From contig JAGSHA010000172.1 in NCBI GenBank assembly GCA_023954795.1, forward strand, positions 1 through 6,847: a stretch of DNA of 6,847 bases, written 5' to 3'. Position numbers and translations under genes: made by a program. The notes below the pieces were generated by a model. It did no database searches, was not told the origin of the DNA, and worked only from the letters and a program-made list of their open reading frames with translations. Positions within the stretch are counted from its first letter, which is position 1; every line of letters starts with the position of its first letter. Positions 1 through 6,387 of this stretch are shown here, one piece after another. The DNA comes from Oceanospirillaceae bacterium. GTDB taxonomy: Bacteria; Pseudomonadota; Gammaproteobacteria; Pseudomonadales; Balneatricaceae.

Positions 1-171
1 AACCCATACAACCCATTCACCGCGTATACCGGTGCACCGGAGCATGCAGGTGGCATGTCCGGATCAGCCGGTCTGAGTGGATTTGAGCCAACCGGACGCT
101 TTAAAACCGGCATCCTGGGTATGGCTAATGAAGAAGATGAATACCAATTGTCTATTCAGTATCGCTTTTAA
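1..171 (+). CDS. C-terminal end of a probable DUF1302-family outer-membrane protein (partial, 5' end outside window)
   Basis: Reading from base 1 gives 56 residues without interruption to a TAA at 169-171. The fragment is rich in Gly, Ser, Pro and aromatic residues and ends in QLSIQYRF. Alternating polar and hydrophobic residues with a terminal aromatic Phe are the usual signature of the last strand of an outer-membrane beta barrel, recognised by the BAM insertion machinery. A gene for a periplasmic DUF1329 protein begins 33 bases downstream on the same strand. In many Pseudomonas-like and marine gammaproteobacteria, DUF1329 genes directly follow a DUF1302 gene, so DUF1302 is the most likely identity. 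That assignment rests mainly on context: the visible part is too short to recognise the family by itself. A porin or other barrel protein is the alternative. The two genes are probably co-transcribed, since no terminator is seen between them. Confidence 0.6.
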   Translation, partial: NPYNPFTAYTGAPEHAGGMSGSAGLSGFEPTGRFKTGILGMANEEDEYQLSIQYRF

Positions 172-192
172 GCAGCTCAGAATAAGAAAGAA

Positions 193-197
193 AAGGA
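193..197 (+). promoter_or_regulatory. Ribosome binding site of the DUF1329 gene
   Basis: AAGGA lies 7 bases before the ATG at 205, a near-ideal Shine-Dalgarno sequence and spacing. It supports this start, as does the signal peptide that begins directly at this Met. It is the clearest ribosome binding site in the window, which agrees with the strongly biased codon use of the gene it serves. Confidence 0.75.
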
Positions 198-204
198 TAA
201 TAAC

Positions 205-1512
205 ATGTTTAAGAAAATGCTCAGCGCAGCTGTCGCGGTTGCACTCTCTGGCCCAGTATTGGCGGCCACTCTGGAGGATGTTGAAAACTCCTTCTACCCA
301 TACAAAAATAGCGCCCCTGAGGTTGCGGGCCTGAAGGCAGGCATGACGATCAATAGCGCCAACGTTGATACAGTTAAAGACGCACTTGACCCAGCAATGT
401 ATCAATTCATTAAAAACGGGGATTACGAGATCCGTATCGGTGAAACCACCTCGTTTGATCTGCATGAAAACTATGTCGAAGCCTCACGCAAAAACCTGAA
501 CAGCACCTCACTGGGCGATGAACCCGGTCAGATCAACGGTTTTGTGGCGGGTCGTCCGTTTCCGGAAGATCCTAAAATGGATGATCCCCGTGCCGGTGAA
601 AAGCTGGCGTGGAACTATAAGTACGGTTACAACTGGGGTGATACTGGGGCGGTGTATCCGTTCTACTGGAAGTTCCGCGATATGAACTCCGGAAAAATCG
701 AGCGTAACATCAAGTTCAACTTCCACTTCCTGAACTATAAGCACCGTGTGCGCCATGATCCGCAGCCGGATGTTGCACAGAATCCATCCAACTTGTTCCG
801 TGGCATCTACGTACGTGTATTAGAGCCGTTTGATGTGAAAAACACGCAGCTGCTGATTCACCGCTACGAGGACGATCTTAAGCGTGACAATGCGTACCTG
901 TATCTGGGATTCCAGCGCCGTGTACGTCGTCTGTCCACCGGTCAGGTGACCGATGCATTCCTGGGTTCCGATCTGATGATCGAGGATTTCGAGGGCTACA
1001 ACGGCCGGATCAGCGACATGAACTGGTCGTACAAAGGTACTCGACACCTGTTGATGCCTTACTACAACCACAATGATCAGCCGCTGGACGCTGAGACCCA
1101 TAAAGATGACGAAGGTTATCAGGTGGTGAGCTTCACAGGTAAAGGCGGTTGTTTCCCGAATGTCAGCTGGCAGTTGCGTAAAGTGTATGAAGTCGAGTCC
1201 ATTCCAGTCGATACCAACCACCCGCTGAGTAAGCGCGTGCACTTTATCGATGCACAGACTTACGCCGTACCACGCACCAACGCCTACGACCGTAAAGGCG
1301 ATCTGTGGAAAGTATTCACCATTGGACAATCTCATCCAGATCACCACCTGCCAGCAAACAAAGGCAGTGGCGTGTCGATCGATGATGCATTTTCCATGGT
1401 CGATATGCAGGCTACACACTGCACAACCGGCCAGTTTAAAGGCCAGCTGGATCCTAAGCTGAGCCCACAGCGTACCTTTACGGTACAGAACCTGCGCGCA
1501 TCCGGTCGGTAA
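205..1512 (+). CDS. Periplasmic DUF1329 family protein with signal peptide
   Basis: The product is 435 residues, close to the usual length of this family. Residues 1-20 form a Sec signal peptide: two Lys after the start, a hydrophobic Ala/Val/Leu core, then GPVLA with cleavage expected after Ala20, so the mature protein is periplasmic. Family-like segments include QRRVRRLS (237-244) and the acidic/aromatic stretch from SDLMIEDFEGYNG (255-267) into the Trp/Tyr-rich region to about 287. Two cysteines (316 and 406) are exported and could form a disulfide. DUF1329 proteins are thought to have a LolA/LolB-like fold and to work with DUF1302 outer-membrane proteins, often near RND/MMPL exporters, in handling lipidic or hydrophobic molecules. 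The exact substrate is not established and the sequence does not reveal it. The gene follows the putative barrel gene by 33 bases and is closed by a strong terminator. Leucine codons are mostly CTG, suggesting good expression. Family call is firm; function is not. Confidence 0.88.
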   Translation: MFKKMLSAAVAVALSGPVLAATLEDVENSFYPYKNSAPEVAGLKAGMTINSANVDTVKDALDPAMYQFIKNGDYEIRIGETTSFDLHENYVEASRKNLNSTSLGDEPGQINGFVAGRPFPEDPKMDDPRAGEKLAWNYKYGYNWGDTGAVYPFYWKFRDMNSGKIERNIKFNFHFLNYKHRVRHDPQPDVAQNPSNLFRGIYVRVLEPFDVKNTQLLIHRYEDDLKRDNAYLYLGFQRRVRRLSTGQVTDAFLGSDLMIEDFEGYNGRISDMNWSYKGTRHLLMPYYNHNDQPLDAETHKDDEGYQVVSFTGKGGCFPNVSWQLRKVYEVESIPVDTNHPLSKRVHFIDAQTYAVPRTNAYDRKGDLWKVFTIGQSHPDHHLPANKGSGVSIDDAFSMVDMQATHCTTGQFKGQLDPKLSPQRTFTVQNLRASGR

Positions 1513-1544
1513 GGCTCAGGTTCACATCATCACGTTACCTTTTG

Positions 1545-1577
1545 CCGGGGTACGCGCTGCGTACACCGGTTTTTTTT
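1545..1577 (+). terminator. Rho-independent terminator after the DUF1329 gene
   Basis: CCGGGGTACGC (1545-1555) and GCGTACACCGG (1559-1569) form an 11-position stem with one mismatch around a 3-base loop (GCT). Eight T follow directly (1570-1577). It begins 32 bases past the stop of the DUF1329 gene and ends the envelope-protein transcription unit, making the downstream signalling gene likely to need its own promoter. Confidence 0.88.
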
Positions 1578-1785
1578 AGCAGTTATTCGCAAAACGAAAA
1601 AATCCTGCCTATATTTCCTCGCACGAACACTCTGGTCAGAGAGGTTTAGCTGCCAACAGAACAATATTCAAACAGCAGTTTTAAACACAGCAATTACCAT
1701 TTTTGATTTTTTTTGTTAATCTGGGCTTGGTTATGTTCCTTTAGCAAAGTTGTACCTAAATAGCTTGAAATCGAAAGCAAAGATA

Positions 1786-1815
1786 TTCACGTTTTTAGTG
1801 GTAAGCTCATACTCT
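1786..1815 (+). promoter_or_regulatory. Candidate sigma-70 promoter for the GGDEF-EAL gene
   Basis: TTCACG (1786-1791, four of six matches to TTGACA) and TACTCT (1810-1815, carrying the key TA...T positions of the -10 box) are separated by 18 bases. A start near 1822 would give a leader of about 70 bases before the ATG at 1891. The match is modest and the region is AT-rich, so chance similarity is quite possible. Confidence 0.28.
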
Positions 1816-1828
1816 AAAGGGTGAAAAC

Positions 1829-1870
1829 ATGACTCTCGGTTATCTGACCAAAACGGGTGTCTGTCTTTAG
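1829..1870 (+). CDS. Possible 13-codon leader ORF upstream of the GGDEF-EAL gene
   Basis: An ATG at 1829 opens a 13-residue frame, MTLGYLTKTGVCL, ending at TAG 1868-1870. AAAGGG (1816-1821) lies 7 bases before the ATG, a better Shine-Dalgarno match than that of the main gene. Its stop is followed at once by seven T and, 20 bases on, by the start of the 848-residue gene. It could act as a translated leader coupling ribosome passage to downstream expression. I found no convincing alternative hairpins, so classic attenuation is not supported. A frame this short can occur by chance. Confidence 0.2.
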   Translation: MTLGYLTKTGVCL

Positions 1871-1877
1871 TTTTTTT

Positions 1878-1881
1878 AGGA
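1878..1881 (+). promoter_or_regulatory. Weak ribosome binding site of the GGDEF-EAL gene
   Basis: AGGA lies 9 bases before the ATG at 1891. A second ATG at 1881 is in another frame and opens only a short ORF. The start at 1891 is preferred because the first strand of the receiver fold begins at residue 6, so little room remains for a later start. Confidence 0.5.
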
Positions 1882-1890
1882 TGTCACAGG

Positions 1891-4437
1891 ATGACTGGCT
1901 CACCATATCTGTTGCTGGTGAATGGCAACGAAGAGCAACGTTCACACCTCGCACGCTTTATCACTGCAAACACTCAATACAGTGTTATTGAAGCGGATAG
2001 CGGTGCAATGGCTGCGGGGCTGTTAAAGACACAAGATATCCGCTGTGTTGTCAGCGATATCTATATCGACGGACTGGATGGCTGGCGTCTCGCACGCATG
2101 GTGCGATCTGGCGTGTTCAGTTGCAGCGAGCTCACACCGTTCATCATCGTCGCCTCCACATGGTGTAAACGGATTGCCGAAACCACCGCGCGTGAATTCG
2201 ACATTGATCACCTGATACCTTATACCCAGCACGAACAGCTCAAGGAGCTGTTAAGTGAATCACTCGCTGAATCTCACCAATATCGTCACGCCAATATTCT
2301 GGCCATTGAGGATTCAGAAGATACCTCAACACTGATCCAACGTATTTTGCGTGGCCGCTTTGAAGTCGATATAGCAGAAGACGGCCCCAGCGGACTGGAA
2401 CTCTGGCGACAGAAAAGACATCCAATAATTCTGCTGGATGTGATGCTACCGGGCATGTCCGGTCCTGAAGTGATGGAAAAGATCCTTGAGGAGAAACCCG
2501 ATCAAACGATCGTGATTATGACCGCGCACGGTACGATGGATCTTGCCGAAGAACTGATGCTCAAAGGCGCTTCGGACTTTATCAGCAAGCCCTTCCGCAA
2601 TGCCCAACTCCGAAAAGTGTGCGAGATCGCTTCCCGTCGCGAGGACTTTCTGGTCAGTAACGAACAGTTTGCCCAAACCATCGAATCTTTGCGCCGCAAT
2701 GAAAACGCGCTCGATAGTCAGGCACGTGAGCACAAACGCATTCTCAACAACCTGACCACAGCGGTGTTGGAACTCGACTCCGACGGTCAGATCGTATTCT
2801 TAAACCAAGCCTGGAAGCAGATGACAGGCCTGACCGAACAAGAGACATTGGGACAGAAGCTCTCTGGTTTTGCCTGCCGTGAAAGCCACACGTTTTCTAA
2901 TGAGGTCGAACATGCGACCAACGACATTATTCAGCGTAAATGTATCCGTACACGGTTGGAGTTTAAGCTCAGCAGCCAGTACAGTCAGGGGGCATGGGTC
3001 GAAGCACGCCTGAATCGCATTATTCGTGATAACGATATGATCGCGATTTCCGTATCGATTGATGATATCTCCGCCCGTAAACTCGCGGAGCAACGGCTGG
3101 AACATCTGGCGATGCACGACTCGCTAACGGGCCTGTATAACCGACACTTCTTTGATACTGAGCTCGCACGCACTGCAGCTATGGCCCGAAGTACTGGCTC
3201 AGTACACACGCTGCTCTATATCGATCTGGATCACTTTAAAGCGATCAACGACACCCAGGGCCACAACCAAGGTGACTACGTATTAGAAGACGTGGCTGGT
3301 AAATTACGCCACCGTCTGCGCGACACTGACCGTCTCAGCCGTATTGGTGGTGACGAATTCACCGTCATTCTGATGGATACCGATCTGGATCAGGCGCACT
3401 ATATCGCTGAGGACTTGTGCGAACTGGTCGCTATGGATCAATACACTTTCGGTGACCAGATCTACAAAATCAGCTGCAGTATTGGCATGTGCCTGATCGA
3501 CGGCTCAACGGACAATGCACAGCTCTACCTTCAGCAAGCCGATATCGCACTCTACGTCGCTAAACGCAACGGCCGCAACTATGTCCACAGTTATACCGAG
3601 CAAGACAAAGAGAGTGACGATGTAAAATCCAGTATGCAGTGGTTGCATGCCGTACAGCAGGCGATCACTCAGGATAACCTCATCCTGCACTTCCAGCCGA
3701 TCTATCATATTCCGACAAATCAGATCGCTTATTACGAAGCGCTGGTACGACTGGTGATAGACAATAAAGTCATCTATCCAGGTGACTTTATCCCTGCATT
3801 GGAGCGCTTTGAAGACATCTCCCTGCTCGATCAGCACGTCATCAGCAAGGCGATCCGTTCACTCTCCACGCACCCTGAATTGCAAAAAGTCGCAATCAAC
3901 CTGTCGGCCCAGGCATTTCGTAATGAACGTTTGGTACCGCTGGTACAGGAGAAGCTGACACAATACGGCGTAGAAGCCCGCCGGGTTATCTTTGAGCTCA
4001 CCGAAAGTGCCAGCCTTTCCAACCTGAGTGCAACTCAGCACATGGTGGAACAGCTATCAGAGATGGGGTGTGCCTTCTCCATTGATGACTTTGGTACCGG
4101 CTTCAGTACCTTCTCATACTTGAAAAACCTACCCGCTGAGACAGTCAAAATTGACGGTTCTTTTGTTAAAGAACTCACCAACAGCAGTATCGACCGAGCA
4201 TTGGTAAAATCCATTCGAGAAGTTGCCTTTGCACTGGGCAAGAAAACGGTCGCTGAGTTTGTAGAAGATAAAGACACCCTCGATCTGTTACGCGAAATAC
4301 AAGTCGAGTATGCCCAGGGCTATTACCTCGGTAAGCCTAAACCGCTCTTAGAGCTCTTTGGCACTAAAACGGAACCAGACGTATCTCATTCGCAACAGGA
4401 AGTAGCGATGCAAACCCAGGATGGATCAGATGAATAG
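1891..4437 (+). CDS. Dual-receiver PAS-GGDEF-EAL response regulator (cyclic-di-GMP synthase/phosphodiesterase)
   Basis: The 848-residue cytoplasmic protein has no membrane segment. Order: REC1 (about 5-125), REC2 (135-250), a charged probable coiled-coil linker (250-285), PAS (285-395), GGDEF (405-568), EAL (585-822) and a polar tail. REC1 keeps Asp56, but the acidic pair is replaced by NGN (11-13) and the conserved Lys by Tyr111, so it is probably not phosphorylated. REC2 looks complete: Glu140/Asp141, Asp183, Thr211, Lys233. The cyclase has an intact GGDEF (486-490) and an RxxD inhibitory site (Arg477, Asp480) five residues before it. The EAL domain shows Glu616, Asn670, Glu702, Asp732/Asp733, Lys753, Glu789 and Gln809 with the spacing of active phosphodiesterases. 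It should convert GTP to c-di-GMP and c-di-GMP to pGpG, with the balance set by a histidine kinase acting on REC2 and by the PAS input. No kinase gene is adjacent. Net direction cannot be read from sequence. Confidence 0.93.
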   Translation: MTGSPYLLLVNGNEEQRSHLARFITANTQYSVIEADSGAMAAGLLKTQDIRCVVSDIYIDGLDGWRLARMVRSGVFSCSELTPFIIVASTWCKRIAETTAREFDIDHLIPYTQHEQLKELLSESLAESHQYRHANILAIEDSEDTSTLIQRILRGRFEVDIAEDGPSGLELWRQKRHPIILLDVMLPGMSGPEVMEKILEEKPDQTIVIMTAHGTMDLAEELMLKGASDFISKPFRNAQLRKVCEIASRREDFLVSNEQFAQTIESLRRNENALDSQAREHKRILNNLTTAVLELDSDGQIVFLNQAWKQMTGLTEQETLGQKLSGFACRESHTFSNEVEHATNDIIQRKCIRTRLEFKLSSQYSQGAWVEARLNRIIRDNDMIAISVSIDDISARKLAEQRLEHLAMHDSLTGLYNRHFFDTELARTAAMARSTGSVHTLLYIDLDHFKAINDTQGHNQGDYVLEDVAGKLRHRLRDTDRLSRIGGDEFTVILMDTDLDQAHYIAEDLCELVAMDQYTFGDQIYKISCSIGMCLIDGSTDNAQLYLQQADIALYVAKRNGRNYVHSYTEQDKESDDVKSSMQWLHAVQQAITQDNLILHFQPIYHIPTNQIAYYEALVRLVIDNKVIYPGDFIPALERFEDISLLDQHVISKAIRSLSTHPELQKVAINLSAQAFRNERLVPLVQEKLTQYGVEARRVIFELTESASLSNLSATQHMVEQLSEMGCAFSIDDFGTGFSTFSYLKNLPAETVKIDGSFVKELTNSSIDRALVKSIREVAFALGKKTVAEFVEDKDTLDLLREIQVEYAQGYYLGKPKPLLELFGTKTEPDVSHSQQEVAMQTQDGSDE

Positions 4438-4475
4438 CAGCGCTTAATTCTCAGAACCCTGTTGCGATCAGCGCT

Positions 4476-4497
4476 AGTGACCCGGGATTGGTTCACT
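4476..4497 (+). terminator. Weak hairpin after the GGDEF-EAL gene (possible terminator)
   Basis: AGTGACC (4476-4482) pairs with GG plus TCACT (4490-4491 and 4493-4497) around a 7-base loop, with one bulged T at 4492. The following DNA is T-rich but has no continuous T run, so this is at best an inefficient terminator. Two copies of CAGCGCT (4438-4444 and 4469-4475) precede it; their AGCGCT cores are palindromic and could also pair with each other. Some read-through into the ThDP gene is plausible. Confidence 0.3.
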
Positions 4498-4508
4498 GCT
4501 TATGCTGT

Positions 4509-4536
4509 TTGTGGCTGTTCTGTTTGGTTTTATTCT
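4509..4536 (+). promoter_or_regulatory. Candidate promoter for the ThDP-enzyme gene
   Basis: TTGTGG (4509-4514) and TATTCT (4531-4536) are 16 bases apart, matching three and four of six consensus positions. Transcription would begin around 4543, giving either a leaderless message from the first ATG or a leader of about 15 bases to the second ATG at 4558. The -35 match is poor and the call is tentative. Confidence 0.2.
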
Positions 4537-4542
4537 TAATAA

Positions 4543-6335
4543 ATGGAATTCAACACGATGGACACGCAACCCACTCAAACACACGGCAGTGAAACGGACA
4601 CAGATGATCCTAAAAGCCTGACAGAACACTTTACCTACGGTGATCTTATTGTTGATTACCTCAAAGGCATGGGTGTCTCACATATTTTTGGGGTGCCCGG
4701 CGGATCAATCGAACCCTTTTTCGACGCTGTTGCCCGCGCTGAGAACAGAGGTGTCGATCTGCAGATGATTGTTTCGCGCCATGAAACGGGCGCAGCCTTT
4801 ATGGTTGACGGTCATATCCGCGAAACCGGTCGTTTTGGTGTGTGCTGTTCAACCACAGGCCCCGGCGCCACAAACCTGATCACCGGTGTTGCAAACGCAT
4901 GGGAAGAGAACTTGCCTATGCTGGCCATTACCGCTCAAACACCGATGGCTAAGTTTGGAAAAAAAGCACTACAGGACAGCTCCTGCTCCGCGGTCGATGT
5001 GGTGGGTATGTTCAAACACTGCACAAAATACAGCACACTGGTGTCGCATACCGATCAACTTGAACATAAGCTGATTACCGCTTTAGTCACCGCGAACACA
5101 CATCCAAAAGGCCCCGTTCATTTGAGCCTACCCGCGGATATCGTTAATACCTCGCTGCCTAAGGCTTCCAATATAAAAACCGGCTTGCTGCAACAAACAT
5201 TGGATGTATCTACACCTTCAGCACTGCAGCAACTCAATTCTGAAATCGGCAATGCGGAACGTATTCTCTTATTTGTCGGGGAAAACTGTAAGCTGGAAGA
5301 GAATCAGCTAATTCATTTTGCCGAGCAAATAAACGCTGCAATTGTTTCAGATCCAACAGGAAAGCGCTGGGTCGATGAAACCCATCCTCGCTATTGTGGT
5401 GTATTTGGATTTTCAGGCCATAAAAAGGCCCGCACTCTGATTACAGATCAAAAGTATGACCTGCTCATCGCTCTGGGTACGCAAGCTGGTGAGCTAGGTA
5501 CCAGTGGCTGGGATTCCCAACTGCTAAACCCGAAGCTCGTTCACATAGATGAATCACCCAGCGTATTTTCTCGTACACCCGGAGCCAGGATACACGTTTG
5601 CGGTTCTTTACCTGATATCATCGGTCAATTGATCACAAACGTTGCAATTCAGCGAGCGCAAGGAAAGCGCTGGCAGGACCTCGCTGAAACGGTTTCTGAC
5701 ATTCCGTTACTCTCGATCGAAGAACAGTCACTAACACACAGCAATGCAATCCCACTCAAGCCTCAGCGAATGTTCAGCTCGCTGGCCCGTCTCCTTCCAG
5801 ATGAGACGCGGATATTCGTCGATGCAGGTAATTCATGGGCGTGGGCTATACGCTACATGCTGCGATCAGATACACGAGGATACTTTCGGATTGCAATGGC
5901 TTACGGCTCAATGACTTGGGCCATCGGAGCCTCAACAGGGTCGGCGGTAAGCAACCCCTCCGCCCCTCACCTCTGTATAACCGGTGACGGTAGTTACCTT
6001 ATGGCCGGGCAGGAAATCACCGTCGCGATACAACAGAATACGCCTCTCGTCATGATGATTCTAAATGACGACGCACTAGGGATGGTAAAGCACGGTCAAC
6101 GTCTAGGAGGCGCTGAACAAACTGGATTCACACTACCTCATGTCAACTATGCAGCAATAGGTGAAGCAATGGGGATAGAAGGTATAGTCATCGAAACACC
6201 CGGACAACTAGAAGACCTGGATTTTGTCAGACTATTTAGCAAACAATCCCCAACCATTATCGATATGAGGATAAATCCAGAAGAAGTACCGCCAATGGGT
6301 GAACGGATCAAAGGTCTGGCGACAGCTAAATAACT
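4543..6335 (+). CDS. Acetolactate-synthase-like thiamine-diphosphate-dependent enzyme
   Basis: The 596-residue protein has the three-domain plan of the ThDP decarboxylase/carboligase family. The N-terminal pyrimidine-binding domain (about 30-205) contains FGVPGGS (49-55), the cofactor-activating Glu81 in RHETGAAF, and TTGPGATN (104-111). A central domain follows (235-370). The C-terminal diphosphate-binding domain (405-590) has GDGSY (481-485) and, at the expected spacing, NDDALGM (508-514) with Asn508 as a likely Mg ligand. It resembles the large subunit of acetohydroxyacid synthase, but the central domain lacks the RFDDR-type motif of the FAD-binding form, no regulatory subunit gene is beside it, and no ilv genes are near. 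A specialised 2-oxoacid carboligase or decarboxylase is therefore more likely than branched-chain amino acid synthesis; the substrate is unknown. Residues 1-28 are a polar extension. The ATG at 4543 has no ribosome binding site; the in-frame ATG at 4558, with TGGA about 10 bases before it, is equally possible. CTA and ATA codons are frequent near the 3' end. Confidence 0.85.
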
Positions 6336-6359
6336 AGTCACATACAATGAATAGATAAA

Positions 6360-6387
6360 GGGGGATCAACTCAGTTCCCGATCCTCC
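6360..6387. terminator. Hairpin between convergent genes, possible shared terminator
   Basis: GGGGGATC (6360-6367) pairs over 8 positions with GATCCTCC (6380-6387), including one G-U pair, around a 12-base loop. It lies 24 bases after the stop of the plus-strand ThDP gene and overlaps the last codons and TGA of the minus-strand gene. On the minus strand it is followed by the T-rich CTTTATCTATT; on the plus strand the T tract is poor. It may end transcription from the minus-strand side, or from both. Confidence 0.4.

Larger units (their letters stand above)
1578..1890 (+). other. AT-rich intergenic region carrying the promoter and leader of the GGDEF-EAL gene
   Basis: Together with the terminator this makes a 378-base gap between genes. 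After the terminator the DNA is AT-rich, with T runs near 1700-1715 and 1871-1877. I see no tRNA, no conserved protein, no recognisable riboswitch and no long repeat. The length suits a regulated promoter and leader for the gene at 1891, and a small RNA cannot be excluded. A candidate promoter and a candidate short leader ORF within it are listed separately. Confidence 0.5.

Noticed and set aside
77..334. Plus-strand 85-codon frame across the barrel/DUF1329 junction
   Set aside because: It overlaps the real ends and starts of both genes in another frame and lacks a ribosome binding site or a recognisable domain.
820..1419. Long open frame (199 codons) on the minus strand opposite the DUF1329 gene
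   Set aside because: It lies wholly inside a well-supported, codon-biased gene on the other strand. Its translation shows no recognisable domain and a Cys/His/Val-rich composition typical of antisense shadow frames.
1630..1645. CTCTG-GT-CAGAG inverted repeat in the intergenic region
   Set aside because: The 2-base loop is too tight for the full stem and a 4-pair hairpin is within chance expectation. It could be an operator half-site pair, but nothing supports that.
2446..2733. Minus-strand frames within the receiver and PAS region
   Set aside because: They overlap the conserved REC2 and linker coding sequence, have no family resemblance and no ribosome binding site worth noting.
4438..4475. 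Two CAGCGCT copies as an operator or attachment site
   Set aside because: Seven-base repeats are too short to support either call, and no integrase or adjacent regulator is present. They are mentioned only with the nearby hairpin.
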